Source: Prevotellaceae bacterium UBA2744
GTDB taxonomy: Bacteria; Bacteroidota; Bacteroidia; Bacteroidales; Bacteroidaceae
NCBI GenBank assembly: GCA_002353575.1
Contig: DEJQ01000023.1
Location: 1-35,223 of the forward strand
Direction: 5' to 3'
DNA: 35,223 bases
Shown here: one piece after another, positions 24,766-32,244 of the stretch
How positions within the stretch are numbered: position 1 is the stretch's first letter
Layout: each line of letters starts with the position of its first letter
Notes under the pieces: model-generated
What the model was told of the DNA's origin: nothing
What the model saw: only the letters and a program-made list of their open reading frames with translations
Database searches by the model: none
Made by a program: the position numbers and the translations under genes

Positions 24766-26268
24766 ATGGCAGACAAAGTATTTATTTTTGACACGACACT
24801 GCGCGATGGCGAGCAGGTACCGGGGTGTCAGTTGAACACAGTTGAGAAAATTCAGGTTGCAAAGCAGTTGGAGACTCTTGGTGTGGATGTGATTGAGGCG
24901 GGATTCCCTATCAGCAGCCCGGGCGACTTCAACAGCGTAGTTGAGATTTCAAAGGCGGTCACATGGCCTACTATCTGTGCACTGACCCGTGCGGTGGAGA
25001 AGGATATCGACGTGGCAGCCCAGGCACTGCAATATGCCAAGCATAAGCGTATCCACACAGGAATAGGCACTTCGCCCTCCCACATCAAGTATAAGTTCAA
25101 CTCTACTCCGGAGGAGATTATAGAACGTGCCGTAAGGGCCGTGAAGTATGCAAAGAAGTACGTCGAGGATGTCGAGTTCTATGCAGAAGATGCAGGCCGT
25201 ACCGACAACGAATATCTGGCACGTGTTATCGAGGCCGTGACAAAGGCTGGCGCTACTGTTTGTAATATCCCCGACACGACAGGTTTCCGTGTGCCTAACG
25301 AATACCACGAGAAGATTAAGTATCTCTACGAGCATGTGGATGCGTTTGCCGCTGGAAAGTCTATTCTGTCAACCCACTGTCATAACGACCTCGGTATGGC
25401 TACGGCAAACACTATTGCCGGGGTGCTTGGCGGTGCCCGTCAGGTTGAGGTTACCATCAACGGTATCGGCGAGCGTGCCGGTAACACTTCTCTCGAGGAG
25501 GTTGCAATGATATTCAAGACCCACCCCGACCTGGGCATCGAGACTAACATCAACACTACGAAGATTTATCCTACGAGCCGTATGGTTTCGTCGCTCATGA
25601 ATATGCCTGTTCAGCCCAACAAGGCTATCGTGGGACGTAATGCCTTCGCTCACTCTTCCGGTATTCATCAGGACGGTGTGCTGAAGAATGCTTCTACTTA
25701 CGAGATTATGGATCCTAAGGATGTGGGTATCGATGACAATGCAATCGTACTTACTGCCCGTAGCGGTCGCGCTGCCCTGAAACACCGTCTCCACGTGAAC
25801 GGAATGGACGTAGATGGCGAGAAACTCGACAAGATATATGAGGAGTTCCTTAAGTTGGCAGACAAGAAGAAGGAAGTCACCGATGATGACATTCTCGTGT
25901 TGGCCGGTGCGGAGCGTAGTGCAACTCATAGCGTGAAGCTCGACTACCTGCAGGTTACTACGGGTAAGGGTGTGCGCAGTGTGGCAAGTATCGGTCTGCA
26001 GGTTGCAAACGAACACTTCGAGGCTGCTGCTTCTGGCAACGGTCCTGTAGATGCAGCCATCAACGCTCTGAAGAACATCATCAAGCGCAAGATGACTCTC
26101 AAGGAATTCACTATCCAGGCTATCTCAAAGGGATCTGACGACCTCGGAAAGGTTCATATGCAGGTAGAATACGAAGGACATGTTTATTACGGATTCGGTG
26201 CCAATACCGATATCGTAACTGCTTCTGTTGAGGCTTATATAGATGCAATAAATAAATTCAGAAATTAA
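24766..26268 (+). CDS. leuA: 2-isopropylmalate synthase
   Basis: The 500-residue enzyme joins acetyl-CoA and 2-oxoisovalerate, the first step of leucine synthesis. The HMGL-like TIM barrel starts with FIFDTTLRDGEQVPGCQ and has the metal-binding STHCHNDLGMA and GGARQVEVTINGIGERAGN. The C-terminal LeuA dimerisation/regulatory domain (about 370-500, ending FGANTDIVTASVEAYIDAINK) is where leucine gives feedback inhibition in the family. The length is typical of LeuA rather than of the shorter homocitrate synthases. Expression is controlled by the leucine attenuator just upstream. leuC follows after 9 bp. Confidence 0.96.
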   Translation: MADKVFIFDTTLRDGEQVPGCQLNTVEKIQVAKQLETLGVDVIEAGFPISSPGDFNSVVEISKAVTWPTICALTRAVEKDIDVAAQALQYAKHKRIHTGIGTSPSHIKYKFNSTPEEIIERAVRAVKYAKKYVEDVEFYAEDAGRTDNEYLARVIEAVTKAGATVCNIPDTTGFRVPNEYHEKIKYLYEHVDAFAAGKSILSTHCHNDLGMATANTIAGVLGGARQVEVTINGIGERAGNTSLEEVAMIFKTHPDLGIETNINTTKIYPTSRMVSSLMNMPVQPNKAIVGRNAFAHSSGIHQDGVLKNASTYEIMDPKDVGIDDNAIVLTARSGRAALKHRLHVNGMDVDGEKLDKIYEEFLKLADKKKEVTDDDILVLAGAERSATHSVKLDYLQVTTGKGVRSVASIGLQVANEHFEAAASGNGPVDAAINALKNIIKRKMTLKEFTIQAISKGSDDLGKVHMQVEYEGHVYYGFGANTDIVTASVEAYIDAINKFRN

Positions 26269-26277
26269 TATTTAACT

Positions 26278-27669
26278 ATGGGTAAGACTCTGTTTGATAA
26301 GATTTGGGATGCCCACGTAGTACAGAACGTGGAAGACGGACCGACACAGTTGTACATCGACCGCCTCTATGCTCACGAGGTGACAAGTCCTCAGGCATTT
26401 GACACGCTGCGCGACAAGGGTGTCAAGGTGTTCCGTCCAGATCATGTGGTTGCAATGCCCGACCACAATACTCCTTCCGATCAGCAGAAGGAGATTCATG
26501 ACCCGGTGGGACGTAAGCAGGTGGAAACCCTTGCAAGCAATTGTAAGGAGTATGGTATTAAACACTTCGCGATGGGTACCAAGGACAACGGTATCATCCA
26601 CGTGGTAGGTCCGGAGAAGGCTCTCTCGCTGCCCGGCATGACTATCGTCTGCGGCGACTCGCATACAAGTACACACGGTGCTGTGGGTGCCATTGCGATG
26701 GGTATCGGAACGAGCGAGGTGGCACAGGTGCTTGCTTCGCAGTGTATTCTGCAGGCGAAGCCGAAGACTATGCGCATCAATGTCGAGGGAACTCTGCCGA
26801 AGGGTACGACTGCCAAGGACGTGGCTCTCTATATCATGGCGCAGATGACTACGAGCGGTGCTACGGGCTATGCAGTGGAATATGCCGGCAGTGCCATCAA
26901 GAATATGTCGATGGAGGGACGACTGACTCTCTCTAACCTTTCTATCGAGATGGGCAGCCGTGCCGGTCTTATCGCTCCGGACGAGACGACCTTTGCTTAT
27001 CTGAAGGGTCGCGAGTATGCTCCTAAGGGTGCTGATTGGGACAAGGCTGTGGAGGAGTGGCGGAAACTCTACTCCGACCCGGATGCGAAGTTCGACAAAG
27101 AGGTGACTTACCGTGCCGAGGATATAGCTCCGCGTATCACTTACGGAACCAACCCCGGTGCCGGTATTGCTATCGACGAGTGCATTCCGACGCTCGAAAG
27201 CATCCCTGAGGCTGATAGGGCTCAGTTCCTCGGAATGCTCGACTACATGCAGTTCAAGCCGGGACAGAAGCTGGAGGGCACTCCTGTGGATTATTGTTTC
27301 CTTGGTGCTTGTACCAACGGACGCATTGAGGATTTCCGTGCTTTTGCCAGCATAGTGAAGGGAAAGAAAAAGGCTGACAACGTAGTGGCTTGGCTCGTTC
27401 CCGGTTCGTGGCACGTGCGTCAGCAGATTACCGACGAGGGTATCGACAAGGTTCTTGCTGAGGCTGGATTCGAACTCCGTCTGCCTTCTTGCTCAGCTTG
27501 TCTGGCCATGAATCCAGATAAGGTGCCGGCAGGAAAACTGTCTATCTCTACCAGCAACCGCAACTTCGTAGGCCGTCAGGGACCTGGTGCACGCACCATT
27601 CTTGCTTCGCCGCTCGTCGTTGCTGCATCTGCTATCACAGGAGTAATTACTGACCCACGTAAACTTTAA
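26278..27669 (+). CDS. leuC: 3-isopropylmalate dehydratase large subunit
   Basis: The 463-residue protein is the aconitase-type subunit that, with LeuD, moves the hydroxyl group of isopropylmalate. The three cysteines that hold the 4Fe-4S cluster are in place: C345 (GACTNGRIEDF), C405 and C408 (SCSACLAMNP). Other family segments are KTLFDKIWDAHVV at the start, VVCGDSHTSTHGAVGA-type (IVCGDSHTSTHGAVGAIAMGIGTSEV) and SNRNFVGRQGPGARTILASP near the end. It lies 9 bp after leuA and 6 bp before leuD. Confidence 0.98.
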   Translation: MGKTLFDKIWDAHVVQNVEDGPTQLYIDRLYAHEVTSPQAFDTLRDKGVKVFRPDHVVAMPDHNTPSDQQKEIHDPVGRKQVETLASNCKEYGIKHFAMGTKDNGIIHVVGPEKALSLPGMTIVCGDSHTSTHGAVGAIAMGIGTSEVAQVLASQCILQAKPKTMRINVEGTLPKGTTAKDVALYIMAQMTTSGATGYAVEYAGSAIKNMSMEGRLTLSNLSIEMGSRAGLIAPDETTFAYLKGREYAPKGADWDKAVEEWRKLYSDPDAKFDKEVTYRAEDIAPRITYGTNPGAGIAIDECIPTLESIPEADRAQFLGMLDYMQFKPGQKLEGTPVDYCFLGACTNGRIEDFRAFASIVKGKKKADNVVAWLVPGSWHVRQQITDEGIDKVLAEAGFELRLPSCSACLAMNPDKVPAGKLSISTSNRNFVGRQGPGARTILASPLVVAASAITGVITDPRKL

Positions 27670-27675
27670 GAAACT

Positions 27676-28290
27676 ATGGCTAAAGAGAAATTCGACATCA
27701 TACAGTCAACTTGTATTCCTATCGAGATTGACAATTGCAATACAGACCTGATTATTCCTGCCCGCTATCTGGCAAGTACTACCCGCGATCCTAAGTTCTT
27801 CGGCGATGCCTTCATGCACGACCTGCGTTTCGATGCAGATGGTAAGCCGGTGGCTGATTTCGTGATGAACCTGCCTGAGTACAGCGAGGCTCCTCGCAAG
27901 GGTGTCCACGAGATTATCGTGGGCGGTCAGAACTGGGGTAGTGGTTCCAGCCGTGAACATGCAGCATGGGCAATTGCCGGTTATGGCGTTCGCGTGGTTA
28001 TCTCCAGTTCGTTTGCTGATATCCACCGCAACAACCTGCTCAACTGCTTTGTGTTGCCGGTTGTCGTAAGCCGTGAGTTCCAGAAGGAGCTCTTCGCAAG
28101 CATTGCTGCCGACAGCAAGACTGAGGTGAAGGTGGATGTGCCCAACCAGACTGTGACCAATATGGCTACCGGTCATTCTGAGCACTTCGAAATCAATTCG
28201 TATAAGAAGTATTGTCTGATGAATGCTTACGACGACATCGATTTCCTTCTGAGCAATAAGGATAAGATCGAGGCATTCGAGAAGAAATGA
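27676..28290 (+). CDS. leuD: 3-isopropylmalate dehydratase small subunit
   Basis: The 204-residue protein is the swivelling small subunit partner of LeuC. Typical segments are NTDLIIPARYLAST, GGQNWGSGSSREHAAWAI (about 88-105) and SSFADIHRNNLLNCFVLPVV. Size is normal. It is the last gene of the leu operon visible here. The usual next gene, leuB (isopropylmalate dehydrogenase), does not follow; instead short tandem repeats and a convergent gene are found. Confidence 0.98.
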   Translation: MAKEKFDIIQSTCIPIEIDNCNTDLIIPARYLASTTRDPKFFGDAFMHDLRFDADGKPVADFVMNLPEYSEAPRKGVHEIIVGGQNWGSGSSREHAAWAIAGYGVRVVISSSFADIHRNNLLNCFVLPVVVSREFQKELFASIAADSKTEVKVDVPNQTVTNMATGHSEHFEINSYKKYCLMNAYDDIDFLLSNKDKIEAFEKK

Positions 28291-28299
28291 TAGGTCGGT

Positions 28300-28358
28300 G
28301 GTTATTGGGTTAGCGGTTATTGGGTTAGCGGTTAGCGGTTATAGCTTAGCGGTTATAG
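28300..28358. repeat. Degenerate GGTTATTGGGTTAGC minisatellite
   Basis: Two exact 15-bp copies (28300-28314, 28315-28329) are followed by shortened or altered copies (GGTTAGC, GGTTATAGCTTAGC, GGTTATAG). It starts 9 bp after the leuD stop and has no coding potential. Confidence 0.85.
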
Positions 28359-28433
28359 ACCTTCGACCTTCGACCTTTGACCTTTGACCTTCAACCTTCG
28401 ACCTTTGACCTTTGACCTTCAACCTTCGACCTT
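28358..28433. repeat. Heptamer tandem array ACCTTYR
   Basis: About eleven 7-bp units, alternating ACCTTCG, ACCTTTG and ACCTTCA, run without interruption. The array starts where the 15-bp minisatellite ends and continues into the last codons of the convergent pseudouridine synthase gene, which supply its C-terminal KVEG. Confidence 0.9.
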
Positions 28434-29096
28434 AAAAAAACTATTCCACAGATTGTCGTTGGGGACTGGTGCCTCAGCGACAATTTGTTTTTTGCTTATG
28501 GGGTGTATGAAGTCTATCCTGCGGGCGTGCAGGCAGATTGAGCCGTCGGGGTTGCTGCGCTTGGCTCCGTATTTCAGGTCGCCCTTTATCGGGCAGCCGA
28601 TTTCTGCCAGCTGGCAGCGAATCTGGTGGTGGCGGCCGGTTTTCAGTGTGACTTCGAGCAGGTAGTAGCGGTCGCTCTTGCCTATGACCTTGTAGTCCAG
28701 TTCTGCGCGTTTCGAGTTCTTCACTTCGTGGTCGTAGGCATACGACTTGTTCTGCTTCTCGTTTCTCACCAGCCAGCTGACGAGTGTGTCTTCCTGCCGT
28801 GGCGGCATCTGGCTTACTATTGCCCAGTAGGTTTTGTGAACGTCGCCTTCGGCAAACATCTTGTTGAGGCGGGGTAGGGCTTTGCTGGTACGGGCGAAGA
28901 GGACCAGACCGCTTACGGGACGGTCCAGTCTGTGAACGACACCAAGGAAGACGTTGCCCGGTTTGGCGTACGCTTCCTTGATGTATTGCTTTACGGTTTC
29001 TGAGAGCGGTTGGTCGCCAGTCTTGTCTCCCTGTACTATCTCACCGCTTTCCTTCGATACTATGATTACGTGATTATCTTCGTAAATTACTTGCAT
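28419..29096 (-). CDS. RluA-family RNA pseudouridine synthase
   Basis: The 225-residue enzyme changes uridine to pseudouridine in ribosomal or transfer RNA. The catalytic motif is HRLDRPVSGLVLFARTSKA, with the key aspartate in RLDRP, and further family segments are GRHHQIRCQLAEIGCPIKGD and SICLHARRIDFIHP. There is no S4 domain; the protein is short, like RluA/TruC-type enzymes, so the target site is open. I start it at the ATG at 29096 (MQVIYEDNH), because the upstream part of the open frame (to 29150) lies across the promoter. Its last residues (FKVEG) are encoded by the heptamer repeat array, so its end seems to have been remodelled by repeat growth. Confidence 0.93.
   Translation of the reverse strand: MQVIYEDNHVIIVSKESGEIVQGDKTGDQPLSETVKQYIKEAYAKPGNVFLGVVHRLDRPVSGLVLFARTSKALPRLNKMFAEGDVHKTYWAIVSQMPPRQEDTLVSWLVRNEKQNKSYAYDHEVKNSKRAELDYKVIGKSDRYYLLEVTLKTGRHHQIRCQLAEIGCPIKGDLKYGAKRSNPDGSICLHARRIDFIHPISKKQIVAEAPVPNDNLWNSFFKVEG
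28452..28493 (+). terminator. Candidate leu-operon terminator inside the convergent gene
   Basis: On the plus strand ATTGTCGTTGGGG (28452-28464) pairs with CCTCAGCGACAAT (28472-28484) in 13 pairs, two of them wobbles, and TTGTTTTTT follows. It lies 160 bp after leuD, but within the coding part of the pseudouridine synthase gene on the other strand. It could be chance. Confidence 0.55.
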
Positions 29097-29104
29097 AATG
29101 GCGG

Positions 29105-29136
29105 CAAAGCTACAAAAAAATGTGGATGTGCCCAAA
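29105..29136 (-). promoter_or_regulatory. Promoter of the pseudouridine synthase gene
   Basis: On the minus strand TTTG (29136-29133) lies 20 nt before TAGCTTTG (29112-29105), an exact consensus match. Transcription would start within a few bases of the ATG at 29096, giving an almost leaderless message. Confidence 0.75.
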
Positions 29137-29286
29137 TATAACACACCCACTTTTCCCTTTACTTTTTGAATTGCCCTTATATTTTTTATCAGCCTGTACA
29201 GTGTTTATCACTTTCTTCGCAAGTGAACTGCTGTAGCCCTTGAATTCACAGAGCTGCTTCTTCAGTTGCTTAGGATTGTCGCCAAC
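29110..29286 (-). other. Coding-like in-frame extension after a stop codon
   Basis: Directly after the TAA of the upstream membrane-protein gene, 58 further codons stay open in the same frame up to a TAG at 29112-29110. The peptide (for example PKQLKKQLCEFKGYSSSLAK) looks like real protein, but no ATG is present. It may be the decayed C-terminal end of a formerly longer protein. Confidence 0.4.
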
Positions 29287-30471
29287 TTATGCGTTGTGCT
29301 GAGCCTCGGGCTGCGGTTTCTTCGGGATGAGTATGCGGAAGATTGCGCCCCAGTCGATGTTGCGTCGGAGACCGCTGATGGTTTCGAATGTCATTATAAA
29401 CGTAGATACGATGACGAAGAGTATGGCTCCGATACACATCATACCCAGTTTGCAGAGCATGATTGGTATGTTGAGGAGGTTGCCTTCGTTGCGAGTCTCG
29501 GTGTGCCCGTCGTCGTATATGTATTTCACTACGTTGTTGGGCAGGAGCGACGCTGCCAGACCGACACCAAAGAAGATTTTTGCCAGTCCGAAGCCCACAT
29601 TGCGGAATGCGCCAAGACAGCCGCCGCGTACATAGCTGCGGATGAGGTTGTAGCCTCGCGGATAGCCGCTGATGATGTAGAGCGGGATGAGGATGCAGAG
29701 GAATATCCAGAATCCGTGCATCGTTTTGGCTGTGCCAGTCTTGATGTTCAGACTACGATTCAGCCTGCCCAGTGCCATCTCCCTGATCTGTGCGCTATTT
29801 AAACTCGATACGGAATCGTATTCTGCCTGATATTTCGCTGCCTTGGCTTTATATTCCTCTACAGACTCCAACCGGCGCTGCTTCAGTTCTGCGTCTTTCG
29901 TGGTGTCGGCCATTGCCTTAATGCGAACAGCCTCTTCCTTCTGGCCTTCCAGATACATTTTTATCTCACTCAGCTCGTACATCTTGTAATGTTTCGGCGA
30001 ATTGAGGCGTTCATCAGAATGCTTGTCTTGCCATTCGGCGCTTACGTTGCCCACGTTCAGAACCACTTCGGTAGAGTCCCATGCCTGCACTGCCTCCACT
30101 GTTTTCTTCTCTCTTTCGATATCTTCCCCCCCTTTTTTTTCAGCACCATTTAAGATCCAGGCACTGATGATGGCTCCGATGATGACCTTTACCGACCACG
30201 ACTTGTGGCGACTTTTCGACCAATCGACCACATTGCGCAGTATGCTCAGGCGTTCTACATAGTTCTCCTCGTTAGGATCATCGGCGAGCTCTTCTGCCTC
30301 GTTGAGCAGTTGCTCCATCTGTTCGGTTTCCTTACGCGAGATAGGATATATGTGCTGCTCGTCTTCGAGCCTGCCACGTTTATGTTCTTCTTCTGTGATA
30401 AGTGAAGAAGTGAAAAGGGCTTGGTCGAGTTTGTCCCATGCCGCTCCGTTTATTACATATTCTTCATCCAT
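29287..30471 (-). CDS. Unknown multi-span membrane protein
   Basis: I do not recognise the family. I start it at the ATG at 30471 (MDEEYVINGAAWDKL), giving 394 residues; the open frame upstream to 30585 crosses the promoter. An acidic soluble N-terminus of about 90 residues is followed by a hydrophobic segment (94-109) and a long charged middle part with coiled-coil character (165-225, EYKAKAAKYQAEYDSV). Three more hydrophobic segments lie at 252-270, 293-312 and 335-363. The C-terminus is basic. An A8G7 run in the coding strand at residues 110-116 could cause slippage. It stands alone between the pseudouridine synthase and fabG genes. Confidence 0.8.
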   Translation of the reverse strand: MDEEYVINGAAWDKLDQALFTSSLITEEEHKRGRLEDEQHIYPISRKETEQMEQLLNEAEELADDPNEENYVERLSILRNVVDWSKSRHKSWSVKVIIGAIISAWILNGAEKKGGEDIEREKKTVEAVQAWDSTEVVLNVGNVSAEWQDKHSDERLNSPKHYKMYELSEIKMYLEGQKEEAVRIKAMADTTKDAELKQRRLESVEEYKAKAAKYQAEYDSVSSLNSAQIREMALGRLNRSLNIKTGTAKTMHGFWIFLCILIPLYIISGYPRGYNLIRSYVRGGCLGAFRNVGFGLAKIFFGVGLAASLLPNNVVKYIYDDGHTETRNEGNLLNIPIMLCKLGMMCIGAILFVIVSTFIMTFETISGLRRNIDWGAIFRILIPKKPQPEAQHNA

Positions 30472-30507
30472 AGTTATAAAAAGGTTGTAAGGTTGAAAAA
30501 GACATCG

Positions 30508-30515
30508 CAAATCTA
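30508..30515 (-). promoter_or_regulatory. -7 box of the unknown membrane-protein gene
   Basis: On the minus strand TAGATTTG (30515-30508) matches the TAnnTTTG consensus, about 37 bp before the ATG at 30471. A -33 box is not clear. Confidence 0.5.
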
Positions 30516-30612
30516 CAGATAAAAAACTCAGTACAGATTTTTTTTGTGCCACTTCATGGTTCAATATAACAATTTTATAGTTCAATAAAACAAAATCCCG
30601 ATGAAATGGATA

Positions 30613-30660
30613 TAAAAAATCGGCAGATTACAACCGATATGTGGGGTGTAACCTGCCGAT
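30613..30660 (-). terminator. Terminator of the tetR-fabG operon
   Basis: On the minus strand ATCGGCAGGTTACA and TGTAATCTGCCGAT form a 14-bp stem with one G-U pair, followed by TTTTTTATAT. The wobble exists only on this strand. It lies about 20 bp after the fabG stop. Confidence 0.9.
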
Positions 30661-30681
30661 GTATTGGTGTTCGGGGGTATA

Positions 30682-31440
30682 TTACATATTCATACCGCCG
30701 TCGATCTGGATAACCTGTCCGCTTACGTAGCTCGACATGTCGGATGCGAGGAACAGACATACGTTTGCGATGTCCTCTACCTGTCCGCCGCGGCGCAGTG
30801 GAATCTTCTTCATCCAGTCGTTGCGGATTTCCTCGGGCAGCTGTGCCGTCATGGCTGTCTCGATGAATCCGGGGGCTACGGCGTTGGCACGTACGCCCTT
30901 AGGTCCGAGTTCCTGTGCGATGGACTTTGCCAGTCCGATCATTCCTGCCTTTGATGCTGAGTAGTTGCACTGGCCTGCGTTGCCGTGTACGCCTACTACC
31001 GACGACATGTTGATGATTGAGCCGCCACGCTGGCGCAGCATGACAGGTGCTACGGCGTGGATGAAGTTGAAGGCAGACTTCAGGTTTACGTTCAGCACTG
31101 CGTCCCACTGCTGCTCGCTCATTCGGAGCATGAGTCCGTCTTTTGTGATGCCGGCATTGTTAACCAGCACGTCGATTGAGCCGAAGTCTTCGTGTATTTT
31201 CTTCACTACGGCCTCTGTCTCTGCGAAGTCGGCTGCGTTGCCTGCGTAGGCACGGCAGGTCACGCCCAGTGCTTCGATTTCCTTGCGAGTGGCTTCGAGT
31301 CCGGCAGCCATGTCGTCGTTGAGTACGAGGTCTGTGAATGCTATGTTTGCACCTTCCTGTGCAAACTTAATGGCAACAGCCTTGCCGATGCCGCGTGCAG
31401 CTCCTGTGATGAGGGCTGTCTTTCCAGTTAAAAGTCCCAT
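30682..31440 (-). CDS. fabG: 3-oxoacyl-[ACP] reductase (FabG-like SDR)
   Basis: The 252-residue protein is a classical short-chain dehydrogenase that reduces 3-oxoacyl-ACP in fatty-acid elongation. The cofactor loop TGAARGIG (12-19), NNAG (94-97), N119, S147 (NMSSVVG), Y160 and K164 (YSASK) form the full catalytic set. The C-terminus GQVIQIDGGMNM is typical of FabG. It is 22 bp after a tetR gene and shares its promoter. The function fits FabG well, but SDR enzymes are many and a second fabG elsewhere is possible. Confidence 0.93.
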   Translation of the reverse strand: MGLLTGKTALITGAARGIGKAVAIKFAQEGANIAFTDLVLNDDMAAGLEATRKEIEALGVTCRAYAGNAADFAETEAVVKKIHEDFGSIDVLVNNAGITKDGLMLRMSEQQWDAVLNVNLKSAFNFIHAVAPVMLRQRGGSIINMSSVVGVHGNAGQCNYSASKAGMIGLAKSIAQELGPKGVRANAVAPGFIETAMTAQLPEEIRNDWMKKIPLRRGGQVEDIANVCLFLASDMSSYVSGQVIQIDGGMNM

Positions 31441-31462
31441 AATATGTTTTTAGTTTGTTGGA

Positions 31463-32041
31463 TTATTTTTTCAGTTGTTTCAGAATCATGTTTCTCACGT
31501 AGGGGTAGAGCTCCTCTTCGTTCTTGGCGGCGTAGCGTCCGTAGATGAACGGCACCTCGCATCCCTTCAGGCAGAAGTGGAATATCTCGGCCATGAGTCT
31601 CACATTCTTTATCTCGAACGAGCCGCGGTCGTTGCCCTCGTTCATGATTCGGCGGATGAGGGTTATCTCGTTCCTGTCGAACTCTTTTCTCACTGCCTCC
31701 ACCTTCCACACGTCGCGGAAGAACTCGGCGCGCAGGAATCCGTTTCTGTTGACGGCTTCCTTTATGACGTCGAGGTGGTTGAACACGAGTTGCACGAGTT
31801 TCTCCTCCGGGGCGATGTTCTTCTGTGCCACCTCTTCCATGCTCTCCGACAGGCGTTCCAGTTCGGTCTGTATCACGGCATAGTAAATCTCCTCCTTGCT
31901 GCTGAAGTAAGTGTAGAGTGTGCGCCGTCCTTTCTTCGAGGTTACGGCGATGTCGTTCATCGTCGTGCTTTCGAATCCCTGCTTTGCGAATAATTGCCTT
32001 GCTATGTCAACAAGCAGTTGTTTTGTTTTTTGTACAGCCAT
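31463..32041 (-). CDS. TetR/AcrR-family transcriptional regulator
   Basis: The 192-residue protein has the TetR N-terminal HTH (LLVDIARQLFAKQGFESTTMNDIAVTSKKGRRTLYTYFSSKEEIYYAVI, about 9-57) and an all-helical ligand-binding C-terminus. It is the first gene of a two-gene operon with fabG, 22 bp apart. A regulator joined to a fatty-acid reductase suggests that it senses an acyl compound, but the ligand is not known. A 15-bp palindrome over its own -33 box is the likely operator, so it probably represses its own operon. Confidence 0.93.
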   Translation of the reverse strand: MAVQKTKQLLVDIARQLFAKQGFESTTMNDIAVTSKKGRRTLYTYFSSKEEIYYAVIQTELERLSESMEEVAQKNIAPEEKLVQLVFNHLDVIKEAVNRNGFLRAEFFRDVWKVEAVRKEFDRNEITLIRRIMNEGNDRGSFEIKNVRLMAEIFHFCLKGCEVPFIYGRYAAKNEEELYPYVRNMILKQLKK

Positions 32042-32078
32042 ATAGCCAAGAAATAAACTAACCTTCTTTATTTTGCTG

Positions 32079-32120
32079 CAAAGTTAGTGAATCTTGCCCA
32101 TTGCAGCAAGGATTCCTTGC
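32079..32120 (-). promoter_or_regulatory. Promoter and palindromic operator of tetR-fabG
   Basis: On the minus strand CTTG (-33, 32110-32107) lies 20 nt before TAACTTTG (-7, 32086-32079). The perfect palindrome GCAAGGATTCCTTGC (32106-32120; 7-bp arms, 1-bp centre) covers the -33 box, which is how TetR proteins usually block their own promoter. Confidence 0.75.
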
Positions 32121-32244
32121 ACAACATTTGTGAAATATGCATAATCAGTTGGTTTGTAACTGAATTGAAATGCACAAGTTTCTCCCCCCCCTTCTTTCCC
32201 CGGGGTGGGGCGGGCAGGGACGCTTCCCGGCGCACCGTCCGTCC
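32121..32244. other. Gap between tetR and radA with a GC-rich C8 stretch
   Basis: This 124-bp gap contains a run of eight C (32184-32191) and GC-rich stretches (CCCCGGGGTGGGGCGGG). On the minus strand, CCCC and GGGG blocks after the radA stop could fold into a terminator, but no T-tract follows. No gene is seen here. Confidence 0.4.

Noticed and set aside
26272..27414. Long open frame on the minus strand opposite leuC
   Set aside because: It is a shadow of leuC without any recognisable domain.
28358..28433. Heptamer array considered as a CRISPR array
   Set aside because: Units are 7 bp and contiguous, without spacers or cas genes.
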